A stretch of 64,000 bases of DNA, taken from positions 45,243,001 to 45,307,000 of the forward strand of contig NC_080588.1 of assembly GCF_029962835.1 (NCBI RefSeq), given 5' to 3'. The translations under genes and the position numbers were made by a program. This stretch comes from Magnolia sinica (taxonomy: Eukaryota; Streptophyta; Magnoliopsida; Magnoliales; Magnoliaceae). Below, piece after piece: positions 34,481 through 45,341 of the stretch; position 1 is the first letter of the stretch; each line of letters starts with the position of its first letter. Below the pieces are notes generated by a model that searched no databases, had not been told where the DNA came from, and saw nothing but the letters and a program-made list of their open reading frames with translations.

Positions 34481-35895
34481 AAGGAAACAAGACAGATTTA
34501 TGCATTAATTGTAAAAGGGGAAGAACTCGAGCCTACCAACATCCCTGAAAGACTAAGGCCCCTACTACATGAATTCAAAGAAATCTGGCCCGATGACCTT
34601 CCCGATGGTTTACCCCCCATGCGAGATATCCAACACCATATCGACTTTGTCCCTAGGTCTAGTTTACCTAATCGTCCCCATTATCGAATGAGTCCGAATG
34701 AGTGCGAGATTCTATAGGGACAAGTAGAGGAGTTGATCCATAAGGGTCTTATTCGAGAAAGCATGAGTCCATGTGCTGTACTAGCTCTATTAATTCCAAA
34801 GAAAGATGGGAGTTGGCGCATGTGTGTCGACAGCCGAGCTATCAACAAAATCATCATAAAATACAAGTTTCCTATACCATGGTTAGACGATATGCTGGAC
34901 ATGCTAGAGGGTGTAAAAATATTCTCTAAATTGGACCTAAGGAGCGGTTACCATCATATTCGAATACGGTCGGGTGATGAGTGGAAAACAACCTTTAAGA
35001 TCAAGGATTATACGAATGGATGGTCATGCCCTTCGGTCTTTCGAATGCCCCTAGCACATTTATGAGATTGATGAACCAAGTTCTGAAACCTTTCATTGGG
35101 CGGTTCGTTGTGGTTTACTTCGATGATATTTTGATATACAGTCAAGACGAAACCACCCATATGGAACACCTCAAGAAGGTCCTTCAAGTGCTCACTAAAA
35201 ATAAACTGTACATCAATTTAAAAACGTGTAGCTTCATGACTGATAGCCTATTATTCCTGAGTTTTGTTGTCACATCCACGGGCATTCGGGTGAATGAGGA
35301 AAAGGTGAAGGCAATCAGAGAATGGCCGGTTCCTACAAATATTCACGAAGTGCGAAGTTTTCATGGACTGGCGACATTCTATCGTCGGTTCGTGAAAAAT
35401 TTCAGTACCATTATGTCACCAATCACAGATTGCATAAAGAAAGGGCAGTTTCAGTGGACTGACGAAGCCGACAGGAGCTTTGCAGAAATCAAGTGCAGAT
35501 TATCCACGACCCCAGTTCTTGTACTTCCTAACTTCGACAAACTATTTGAAGTCGAATGTGATGCCTCATATGTCAGAATTGGGAGAGTTTTGTCTCAAGA
35601 AGGTAGGCCGGTAGCCTTCTACAGCGAGAAACTTAGCGATGCACGTAAGAAGTGGTCTACATATGAGATCTATTTATACGCGGTGGTCCAAGCACTGCGG
35701 CACTGGCGACATTATTTGATTCAAAGAAAATTCATACTTTACATGGACCATCAAGCTCTCAAATTCATTAATAGTCAAGCTAACATTAACCGTGTGCATG
35801 CTAGGTGGATCTCGTTTTTGCAGGAATTCACGTTCGTACTAAAACATAAGTCAGGGCAATAAAACAAAGTAGCTGATGCACTGAGTCACCGTGCA
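34481..35895 (+). pseudogene. Chromovirus reverse transcriptase and RNase H
   Basis: The N-terminal part at 34271-34717 ends in a stop (PDGLPPMRDIQHHIDFVP, RPHYRMSPNE). 34733-35065 carries [20 protein letters not shown] and [14 protein letters not shown] frameshift near 35010 moves to 35020-35862: [18 protein letters not shown], catalytic YFDD in [31 protein letters not shown]. RNase H then shows [28 protein letters not shown] and LKHKSGQ, with a stop where glutamine is expected, before NKVADALSHR. The active-site residues of RT are intact. Confidence 0.9.
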
Positions 35896-37223
35896 ACATT
35901 GTTAGTCACTATGAGCAATGAGGTTGTCGGGTTCAAAGACATATATGTCGATGACGACGACTTCAAAGATGCATGGGTTAGATGCCAAGAAGGTCACCCC
36001 GGCGACTTACATATGCAAGACGGGTTCCTTTTCAAGGAAAATCGACTGTGCATCCCAAACAGTTCGCTAAGGGAACAAATAATCTACGAGCTACATGGAA
36101 GTGGCCTCAGTAGATACCTTGGGTGAGACAAGACGCGAGTTCTTGTGGAAGAACGATATTACTGGCCGCAATTGGTACGTGATGTGGGAAAGGCAGTCCA
36201 ACGTTGTTATATTTGTCAGACCTCTAAGGGGCAATCTCATAATACAGGCCTTTACACTCCGTTACCCGTGCCTAACGGCCCTTGGGAGGATTCATCTATG
36301 GACTTCGTGCTTGGTCTCCCATGAATACAACGCAGCATGGATTCGGTATTCGTGGTAGTAGATCGTTTCTCCAAGATGGCGCACTTTATTCCATGCAATA
36401 AGACTCTCGATACAACACACGTGACGAATCTATTCTTCAGAGAAATTATGCGGCTACACAGGGTTCCCAAGACTATTACTTCTGACCGTGACACGAAGTT
36501 CATAAGCCACTTTTGGCGGACTTTGTGGACTCGATTCGATACACGACTTCAGTTCAGCAGCGCCTACCACCCACAAACTGGCGGACTTTGGGAAACCTCC
36601 TTCGATGTATTTCAGGAGAAAAACCGAAGCAGTGGGACTTGGCCTTGTCTCAAGCGGAATTTGCATTCAACAACATGGTGAACCGCTCGACAAGAAAATC
36701 CCCGTTCCAGGTTATTTATGGACGAGTACCTCGCCACACACTAGACTTGGTCCCTCTACCCAAGCTCCTAGGCATGAGCATTGCAGCGGAACATATAGCT
36801 GACAAGATCATGGGCATTCATGCGGAGGTACAAACCAAGCTACATGCCTCGAACAAAAAGTACAAGGAGCAAGCGGACAAGCATCGGCCACAAAAAGTGT
36901 TCGAGGTGGGCGACCAAGTAATGGTCCATTTGCGCAAAGAACGATTTCCGACCGGAACGTACAACAAGTTAAAAAATAAAAAGATTGGACCAGTATCAAT
37001 CATCCGAAAGATCAATGACAACGCTTATGTTGTTGATCTTTCAGATGATAAGGCAATTTCATGGACTTTCAACGTCGCGGACCTGACCGAGTATCATGAA
37101 CCAACGCAAGATGAGAACTCGAGGACGAGTTCTTTTGAAGTGGAGGGGACTGATGTAGAGCGGGTCGCGGACAGTTTCATGACCAAGATGGAGCAGAAAA
37201 GGCCCGGTCGACGACAGAAGTGA
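35896..37223 (+). pseudogene. Chromovirus integrase with C-terminal extension into the LTR
   Basis: The zinc-binding part is spread over shifted frames ([33 protein letters not shown]). Catalytic D lies in SMDFVLGLP and D in [15 protein letters not shown]. Next comes HPQTGG, then a small deletion near 36583 that removes the segment holding the third catalytic residue. 36513-37223 continues with [50 protein letters not shown] and FNVADLTEYHE. The last 24 codons, ending MEQKRPGRRQK, are inside the 3' LTR. Confidence 0.88.
37135..37150 (+). other. Polypurine tract within the pol frame
   Basis: GAAGTGGAGGGGAC abuts the 3' LTR and at the same time codes for EVEGT, so the priming site and protein sequence overlap. 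Confidence 0.6.
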
Positions 37224-37873
37224 TCCAGACCATCGGACCTTAGATCGGGCGTATCTCGCAATCCGGAATGAGTTATCTGATGTAAAATATATGATTTTGG
37301 GGTAGAACGAGCTACTTTAGCAAACCAACCCGCTATGCCGGGTTGCGCAGCCCAGAATTGCGAAAAACCCCTTGATCGATGGTTGTTTCTCTGTTTTAAT
37401 TCTTTTTTTATTATAAATAATAAGTTTTGGTTTGATTATAACTCTTCATCCGTCGGGCTTTAGGAGTTGCGCCCAACGTGAAAGGAGCTTAGAATAATTA
37501 GGAGAACGGTTTGGTGAAGCCAAATAGGACACTTACTATTTTTGGCCGAAAACCTTGCGCACTAGTAGACATCACGACCGTCTATAAATAGTAAGTTTAC
37601 TATTTATAGTAAGTCGCAGATTCTAGGAGTTTGAGTTGTAGTTTGATTCTGATTTCTTTCTCATTGCTTGGTACCCTTATTTAAAGGGTTATGAACTCGT
37701 TTTTAATCATTCATCAATCAATTTCGAATTTATTAGAATTTATTTCTATTTTCTGCTTTCTTTCCTCGTGAATTCGAGAAGTCTCTGTGAGGAGTCCAGA
37801 GAAGTTCCGTGGATTCGGAATAGTTATCCTCTTGAGGAAGATGGTGCTCGACCTCACGTCCTCCCCTGTGTCA
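37151..37873 (+). repeat. 3' LTR of the chromovirus
   Basis: A 723-bp LTR matching 31953-32676, ending TGTCA before the CCTTC duplication. The inverted TATA block is at 37582-37609. Confidence 0.9.
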
Positions 37874-37878
37874 CCTTC

Positions 37879-38024
37879 TATAGAGGGGGACCCCCACACC
37901 CTCCTTCAATTTCACAAACTCACACCATTCATACACCACCAACAAAGAAAAAAAGAAAATCTAAAAAGAGTTAATATTTACATAAATGAACCGGTCAAAA
38001 GCACCAAGTCAAGTCAGCACAAGT

Positions 38025-38099
<75 letters not shown>

Positions 38100-38790
38100 T
38101 TACTTTTCTGCCCGAAGAATGTGATGGGTATGTTAGAGTGCCGAGAGTTGCCGAGAGTGTGGTAGTCCTCCGAGCAAACTCTCCAACGGTTGTGTGGGCC
38201 TCGGAGAGTGTGGTGGTCCCATCCTAGAAAAGAACAAAAAAGAGCTTCTATGGAGCCCACTAGCATGTCATGAGGCAAATCTACCTCATTTAGACGATAG
38301 GGATTTTAATTTCAAGTCAATAGCCCAAGTTTGAGGGCAAAAATCAACATAAATGGACCACACTGGAGGAAAAAATTCAAAATAAATGAACAATATTACT
38401 GCGTTGTGGGCCACAAAGAGCTTTTATAGAAAATAAAAAAACTCTCTCAAAGGTTTCACAGCTGGGCAATTAAAATGAATGGATTAGATCTCCCAAGAAA
38501 TGGGCCCAATATGAGTTTAGTGGGACCCACAATCTTTTAAAAAAACGGATTTTTAACTTCCGAGGCAAGCAAATGTCCTTTCGTCCGAAGAAGCATTTAA
38601 AAAGTACATCAGATCCAAACAAATAAAATTTAAAGAAAAAAAGGCTAAAACTTTAATTTTGTCATACCTTAAGCTTATTTTTATTGTTAAAAATGAAACA
38701 AAAAAAACCATTTTGCCAAGAGGTCGGACACGTCGGCGGCTAATCAGGCAGCATATTAGGCGAGGCTCTGGCCTCACCCAACAAGGTGCC
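37879..38790. other. Spacer with microsatellite
   Basis: C/A-rich flank, then the TA microsatellite, then A-rich unique sequence with GTGGGCCACAAAGAG and GATTAGATCTCCC phrases. No gene. The ORFs ending in repeated YI come only from the TA run. Confidence 0.6.
38028..38096. repeat. (TA)n microsatellite, about 69 bp
   Basis: Uninterrupted alternating TA. Confidence 0.98.
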
Positions 38791-38794
38791 GCGT

Positions 38795-39190
38795 TGACTG
38801 TGAGGCCCACATTGCTTTCTGTTTTGTATACAGAGCTGTACACTGGTTTTGCCATATATATCATTTTTGGGCATGAGTCTAGAAATGATGCGGATCCAAA
38901 TCTCAGGTGGACCACACCAAAGGAAACATTGGTGATTGCATGGCCACCACCTTAATGCCTACCCTAATGTTTATTTTCCATCCATCCTGTTGATAAGGTC
39001 ACGCGGGTCTGAATGAAGGGGAAAAAGAAATAAATCCCAACTTAATTTAAAACTTTTTGTGGCCCATCTGGTTCTGCTTCATTTTAACGATCATAACTTA
39101 AAATGAGCTCGAAAAATGGATGGACAACGTGGATATACAACGCATACATCAAGGTAGGCCGCACATTCGGGACTGCACCTAATCGGCTCC
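38795..39190. repeat. Palindromic MITE family copy
   Basis: Landmarks in family order: GTGAGGCCCACATTG, GGCATGAGTCTAGAAATGA, AGGTGGACCACACCAAAGGAAACA, TGTTGATAAGGTCAC, TTTTTGTGGCCCATCTGG, TAAAATGAGCTCGAAAAATGG, ATGGACAACGTGGATAT. Confidence 0.65.
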
Positions 39191-39196
39191 GGGTCA

Positions 39197-39295
39197 GTCC
39201 CATTTTTTTGCCCATCCACAGCGTACATGGTGACACAGTTACTAGCTGTCCCATTTTGTTGCCCATCCACAGCATACATGGTACAGTTACTAGCT
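39197..39295. repeat. ~50-bp tandem duplication
   Basis: Two adjacent copies of GTCCCATTTT..GCCCATCCACAGC..ACATGG..ACAGTTACTAGCT, starting at 39197 and 39248, with small indels. Confidence 0.8.
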
Positions 39296-39484
39296 CTGGA
39301 TCATTCATCTGATGGACCAAGCAATCCATGAACTCCAGAAATACAATCCTAGCTGTTGATTTGGGAGCATCCAAATTAAAAAGGAAATATGAATCCAGGT
39401 CCTCTGCTTACCACAAGTAAGAAAATCATGCTTTCCAGCATTGTGATTGGTCCATATTATCACTGGCGTTGCCAACACTGCTGC

Positions 39485-39608
39485 ATTAAATACAGTGTAT
39501 GATGATGTGGTCCAATTAAATTTCAACAAGTAGTATTTTCTTGCTTATTAAATGCAGTGTGTGATGATGTGATCCAATTAGATTGCAACAAACAGTATTT
39601 TCCTGCTA
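39485..39608. repeat. 62-bp tandem duplication
   Basis: Copies start at 39485 and 39547 (ATTAAATRCAGTGTRTGATGATGTG, then TCCAATTARATT, CAGTATTTTC-like end), with several substitutions. Confidence 0.8.
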
Positions 39609-40036
39609 GTAGGCCAACTACTTGGACGGTCTGGATTCGATGACCATACAAGCACATGTTAACCAGAGGGTTAAAAGCTTTTGGATATAGATAGTGAGGG
39701 TGGCAGCACACGTAGTTTCTTTATTCCCTTACTTTTGGTGATGCTTTCTAACAAGGTGGCCCATTGGCTCACATGCATGCACCCTCCCTTTACATTCCCA
39801 CATTATTCCATCCTTCTTTTCACCAAAGCACCCTTCTTTCTGTCTCCTCTCATTCAATCAAATCCACCTCAAGCTATTCCTTATTATCAATAACCACATT
39901 ATTAATTTCAAAACCCAAAAACTACCTTTTGCTCCAATGGCAGACTACCACCATCAGCTTAGTTATCATTGCATTAACATGGATAAATCTCAAGTTCATT
40001 CCACCAAACACTCATTTTTACCCACAGTGAGAATAT

Positions 40037-40076
<40 letters not shown>

Positions 40077-40931
40077 CCTGTGGTGGAATCATCATTGAGT
40101 CATGGCCATCCCAAAGCACCTCATTTGGACCCAAAAACGTGGTCCTCTCCCTTTTACTTTTGTCTTCCATCTTATCTTGTCCTTGATACATTCAAGGAGG
40201 CCTGCTAGCCAACGTCCATCCACACTGCTGGATCAAGAACAGGAGTCCATCACCCTAAAAATTAGCAAGCTACTAGCGGGGAGCTTAATCCATTCCATCC
40301 ATGTTGTTGGTCTTGTTTGTTCGAAGACCAACCGCAATGATCGATTTTCTCCGGTGAACTTTGTTACGCCTGTTTTCATGTCCAATTGAAGCTCACCATT
40401 AGCACGTCTTTTGAACACTCCAATTCGATATTATTATTTTTAGCATGGACCATCTAGGACATGGACGGTTTTGATCAAATGTCATAGCATGGAAACTGTG
40501 AAGAACTGTTGAAATACACTTGCACAACTTATCCACTGGGAGAAAGCAAAGCCTCCTTCAAGGCCTATATGCTCTTCTTTCCTTATCTTAGTTTTAGCTT
40601 AAAGCAATGAAGTGACCAACATGCGTTCTCTTGTACAATGCCCTTTACCTGATTCACAAGCTATCCTGAGAGTGATTGGTAGCACACTATTTAGACTGTT
40701 AGGCTAATTTGGCCATGTTTGGTCATCTAAATTCCAAAAATATCAGTATTATGGTTGCAATTATCTTTATTTATGATGGGCCCAAACACTGTCATGTTGG
40801 TTGGGGAGGCTGGCAACAAAGGGGTGGGTCTCCTTTTCACACATGTAGTGTTCCTTCAATATTTTTTAAAATCATTTGGCTTTTCAGCTGTTTAATTAAT
40901 TATCTACCATCATGTGAGAGTAATTATCTAT
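39609..40931. other. Spacer with a weak gene-start candidate
   Basis: Pyrimidine-rich leader-like sequence from about 39780, CATGCATGCAC at 39771-39781, and an ATG in a fair context at 39937. It opens a 30-codon stretch (MADYHHQLSYHCINMDKSQV..) followed by GTGAGAATAT, which could serve as a splice donor. I cannot match it to a family and see no second exon. Treat as speculation. Confidence 0.2.
40039..40075. repeat. (GA)n microsatellite
   Basis: CAGAGAGAG run of about 36 bp, ending in GGCCTG. Confidence 0.97.
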
Positions 40932-41303
40932 TGGGCTAAGTGTATGGAAACCTTCTCATTCACATGATTGGATTTGGACTTGTTGGTATCCACATCACTT
41001 ATCCGAACCGTCCACTACGCGCGGTTTCATCTTCTCTTCCTACTATGCAAAAATCACTGCGATTGGATGGTCTTAAACATTTGTGACTGGACCCATATTC
41101 TACGAACAGTCCTGTGCATCCATTTTTCTGCTACTGGGTGGGTGGTTTGGACCATCCAATTAGTATGAATTTTTATTTTTATTTTTCCACCGCATCATAT
41201 GAAAAGTGGGTTTGACCTAATAGACGGCTCAGATAGGCGATGGGGATGCCAATAAGTCCAAATGCAACTATGTGCATGGGAAGGTTTCCATACGCTTAGC
41301 CCA
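40932..41303. mobile_element. MITE of 372 bp with long terminal inverted repeats
   Basis: Left end TGGGCTAAGTGTATGGAAAC pairs with right end GTTTCCATACGCTTAGCCCA; pairing continues inward for about 60 bp (GGATTTGGACTTGTTGG against CCAATAAGTCCAAAT). No ORF with a domain. The target duplication is unclear, so the superfamily is undetermined. Confidence 0.7.
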
Positions 41304-42453
41304 CTAGATCATCATCAGGCATCATTGTTTTCCATACATTGATGCCGTTGATAATTTTTTAGCAGAGGTTTGGCTAGAATACATCCCCATGTATTATGTT
41401 TAGATTTGTCGGGACATTATATGTATGAATAGAGTTATATTTCAATACTGAAACCGTTCATACCATGGGCTTCCTAGAGAATGGAGGAAAGCCAAAAATC
41501 TATTAGATCTAAGAATTTCATCCCTTTAATTTTCAAAAGTTAAGGAGTCTGTCCATTTTCAAACAAAAAGAGTCTAATGATCAAATGGTTGAAATAGTGC
41601 AATCTAGGGTTTTTATTTTGTATGGAAGATAAATTCAATCATGTAAAGGTTTGGATCTTTGAAAGATGACCCAGACTGAAAGGCTATAGTCTCGACGTGT
41701 CATAAAGCAGTGCATCCCGATGTATTCTATAAAATCTCTTTTTAGAATTGGGACCTTATGCTAGATTGTGGGATGGTTATTTTAGAAGTCAAAGTGGGGT
41801 ACATTGATCCAGCAGGCCCAACCAACTTCACATTTAGTGCTGAAAGCCCAAACCCTAGGTTAGATTTTTTAGACTCTCATGTGACCTACTAGGTCCATTT
41901 CATTTATTATGGATGTCATTGAGTTTTGCATACTCTACTTATATAAGGAGGAACTATATGATGCCTGACTTGAGGATGTGTACTGAATCTCCTGTACCCA
42001 GTTCCTTCATGTTGTAACCATAGTTTGGTGAACAAGACCATCGATCTGATATGCCCCACAATGGATGGGTGCATCTCACAATCTCCCTGGTGGATAGATC
42101 ATCCACACAGATTGTCAAGGGAAAAAAAAAAGGATAGAAATGGTCCACAAATGTTGGATGGTTAGGATCTTATAATCTGGGAGACTTTTGAAGCATAGTA
42201 GATACATTCATGGTTTGACCAATCAGATGAATGGTCTAAGTCACCGGATATAAGCCTTGTATAAGCAAACTGGTACCAACGACATCAGACATATATGTAT
42301 CATTTTATTAAATATATAGCATTTAGTAGGAATATTTTTTCTCTTGTATAAGTAGTTTTCCTAAAGTACTAAAACTTTAAATATTTAAAGGACATAGAAA
42401 AACATAAAAATAGAAGTTTCCTCGAAAGTACTTGAGCAAGCTTATGACTCGAG

Positions 42454-42523
<70 letters not shown>

Positions 42524-43380
42524 TAGGACAAATTTACCACTGCAGTTAATTTTCGTAGAGCTCTAAAACTCTAAATATTTTAAAAATAAACATGAAAGAT
42601 AATTTAAATAACATTGGGGACTTTTTTTGTTTCCTTCCTTTTACCCAGAGGTGTCGCTGCTTACTAGCGTTTGGTTTAAATTTACCTGAAAAGCCAATAA
42701 ACTACTTGGAGAAAAGCTTGTGCATTACTCATTTTCTATATGTAGCCTACACCTTACCTTATTTTCCTAATAATCAGCACATCTTTGTAACTTGTACCAT
42801 ATCTTACTGTGTAGTCAAAACTTCAGTCCCTCTTTTTGTCCACGTAGCCCTCACTTCTGTGTGTAGCGTACATCATTTCAATGAAGTCAATCTTGCTCTT
42901 GCTCCCTCTCTTCATGTAAAGCATATGCCATACCCTAGCATTATATAATTCAAACATTATTTGTCATTTACCTATGGTTTCATTGACACACGAACATTTC
43001 ATTAATGGCACCTTCATTGTAGGTGGGCTCAGCCACCTGTCACATGGCATGGACCACCTATATCTTATCATGCAAGTACAGATGTATGCTTGAACAGATC
43101 AAAACTAGCTTTTTGATTGGAAGTGATACATGCATATCCTCATGAGTTTGGTGTCTCACTGCATATGGCCCATGTGTGCATGAACCTGTGATACATATCA
43201 CTGTTATTAGATTTTCTCTATATTCTTACGAAAGGTATACTCAATCTGATATAAGGTGACACTACTTTAGTGGATATTCTCTTCTTTTTTTCCTTTTTTT
43301 TTTTACCATTAGTATATATTTTCAAGTGCCATATTGTTATAAGTAGACTGAAAAGTGGCTACGTTGATTATAAGTTAGAA
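41304..43380. other. Gene-free spacer
   Basis: A/T-rich sequence with the TA microsatellite below. The + frame at 42592-42948 (118 codons) has no starts-of-domain, signal or repeat logic and crosses low-complexity sequence. No gene seen. Confidence 0.5.
42456..42520. repeat. (TA)n microsatellite, about 65 bp
   Basis: Uninterrupted alternating TA. Confidence 0.98.
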
Positions 43381-43575
43381 TGTGTAGGGAATGGGTTTTG
43401 ACTCGGTGACTTGTCGCGAATCGCTTGGGTTTGAGTGTCAGGTCACCCGAATTGGCGGGTAAACGGTCCAACTCGCACAAGCCGGGTGAACCATGGTACT
43501 AACCTGTTTTGGTCCTGACTGAATCCGAGTTGACTCGGACAAGTCAGGTTCAACTCGGACGAATCGAGTACTACA
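43381..43575. repeat. ACTCGG/CGGGT-rich block
   Basis: Repeated GACTCGG, CAACTCG and ACCCG phrases. The same style recurs at 44290-44690 and 46320-46720; such blocks often belong to short hAT-like elements. Confidence 0.5.
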
Positions 43576-43639
43576 TGGGGGCAAGATATGCTAGTTCCAT
43601 GCATCAACGTTTGTCTGCCACTGATGCTCTCCCTTTAAT

Positions 43640-44125
43640 GGTATGCTACATAGGGCCCACTGAGATGGACGTGAGAAATCCACCTGTCCTGTCGGTTTCT
43701 CTGGCTTTCTCCAGCTTTTGTTACGACATAATTCAAGAAACGAGGTAGATCTAAAACTTAAGTATACCACAATATAGGAACCAGTGGAGGAAAAGGACAT
43801 GATCGAAGAAACGAGGTAGATCCAAAACTTAAGTGCACCGCAATATAGGAACAAGTGGGGATGGAAATGCTTGAAACTGTTTGGGCCTTACCATGATGTC
43901 TATATGCCATCCGAACCGTTCTTAAGGTCATTTTCATTCTAATGGGATGAACTGAAAACATAAATACTAGCTTGATCCAAAACTAATGTTTCCCTATAAA
44001 AGTTTTGAAGGTGGGTGTTCCATCCCCACTGTTTATTATAGTGTGGGCCATTTGAGTTTTGGATTTGCCTCATTTTTTGGGATCATGTCTTAACATGTAC
44101 GGGAGAAACTGATAGATGGAGTGGA
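43640..44125. repeat. Palindromic MITE family copy with internal duplication
   Basis: Starts TAGGGCCCACTGAGATGGACGTGAGAAATCCACC. The middle carries a ~71-bp tandem duplication (CGAGGTAGATCYAAAACTTAAGT at 43741 and 43812). It ends with GATGGAGTGGAAAGC. The family landmark TTTTGGATTTGCCTCATTTTT is present. Confidence 0.6.
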
Positions 44126-44341
44126 AAGCTAAACACGGGAAGAATATTACCATTCATGCCAAAGTGAGAATAGGAAACATTTTTACTGGACCCTGGATTC
44201 TGAATTGCTTTGATGGATGATGAGATCTTGATGAGTGGCATTTCTTCAGTTTTCAACTACCTACGGTGGGGACCTCTTGGATTAACAGTCCGGATAATGG
44301 ATGTTAATGGGCTGGGATTGGGTCATGGCCGGCTGGGTTGG

Positions 44342-44425
44342 GCTCGGTCCAAGCCTGGCAGGCGATATAGAAACTAGGCTAGAGCTCGTTCCAAGCCTGG
44401 CAGGCGATATAGAAACTAGGCTGAG
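44342..44425. repeat. 42-bp tandem duplication
   Basis: GCTCGKTCCAAGCCTGGCAGG..GAAACTAGGCT occurs at 44342 and 44384, almost identical. Confidence 0.85.
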
Positions 44426-44691
44426 CTCGTTCAAGCTCATGACACACCAAACAGTTTCCAGAAGCCCGGCCCAAGATATTCATGGATAGCCCAAGCCTAA
44501 TTCCACGGTTAATGACTAGTTCCAATAAGTGGGTGGGTTCGGTCTAGGTTGACGTTAGCCCAAGCCTAATCTATTTAATAAACGGGCTAAGAAAAATGGC
44601 CTTAACCCAACCTGACCCATTTAAAATTTCGGGTCGGGCTCAACTGAGCTACGTTAGCCAACCCGGGATACAAAGTGCTCTGAGCTATAGT

Positions 44692-45333
44692 TAGGGTTGA
44701 AAGTCAGCAGGCGGGTTCAACTCGACCAACCCGTGACCGACCAGTTTGGGCTCGGGCAGGATGTATTGGGTTCAATCTCGGCCTTGGGCTATACAAACAC
44801 TAACTTGATAAAGCTTGGGTTGGGCTCGGGTTGCTCGACCCAACCCGAACCCGATCGGCAGATCGTCTTTGTTGAAGGCACAAGAAATTCCAGTGCCATT
44901 GGGTTTCATTGGTCCACGTCATTTTCCGATGACTCAAGCTAGCTAACAAGATAGGCGAGGTTTCTCTCCCAAAAAGATTGGGTGCTACACAATTAGACTT
45001 TTAGAGTAGTTGTCCTATATTTTAGCTTGTTTGTTTAGAAAAAAAAAATGAAGTTCTTTACTATAAATAATTACGTATATAATTAATAAAATCATAAGTA
45101 CAAAAAAAAGATGTGTATTGAAAATATAATAGACTAATGTAATAACAAAAATATTAGCAAGTATCAACCCGGCCAACCCGACTGAGTCTGCTTGGGTTGG
45201 GCTTGGGTTGAGAATTCCTAACCTGAGGTTGGGTTGAGTTGGGTTAGGGTTGAGGTATAGGAACCTTGGGTTGGGCTAGGGTTGAGCACCAACCCAACCC
45301 AACCCAACCTGCCCTGCCCAACTTTCAGCCCTA
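44692..45333. mobile_element. hAT-like non-autonomous element rich in GGGTTGG
   Basis: Left end TAGGGTTGAAAGT and right end ACTTTCAGCCCTA are inverted copies (12 of 13). Flanks GCTATAGT (44684-44691) and GCTGTAAT (45334-45341) agree at 6 of 8, the duplication length of hAT elements. The interior is full of GGGTTGGGCTCGGG on one side and CCCAACC on the other, with an A/T-rich middle (45040-45160). No transposase. Confidence 0.6.
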
Positions 45334-45341
45334 GCTGTAAT

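Larger units (their letters stand above)
31953..37873 (+). mobile_element. Chromovirus-type Ty3/Gypsy retrotransposon, complete but mutated
   Basis: 5.9 kb, LTRs 31953-32676 and 37151-37873, duplication CCTTC at 31948-31952 and 37874-37878, tRNA-Met PBS, then gag, protease, RT, RNase H, integrase. The LTRs are close by eye. The last pol codons lie inside the 3' LTR and the C-terminus reads SSFEVEGTDVERVADSF. Such an overlap is known in CRM-type chromoviruses, so CRM is my best guess for the clade. The coding region has many frameshifts and stops. Confidence 0.88.

Noticed and set aside
37787..38098. ORFs ending in long YI repeats on both strands
   Set aside because: Direct translation of the TA microsatellite joined to LTR sequence.
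42592..42948. 118-codon + ORF
   Set aside because: No family resemblance, no promoter or splice logic, A/T-rich composition like its flanks.
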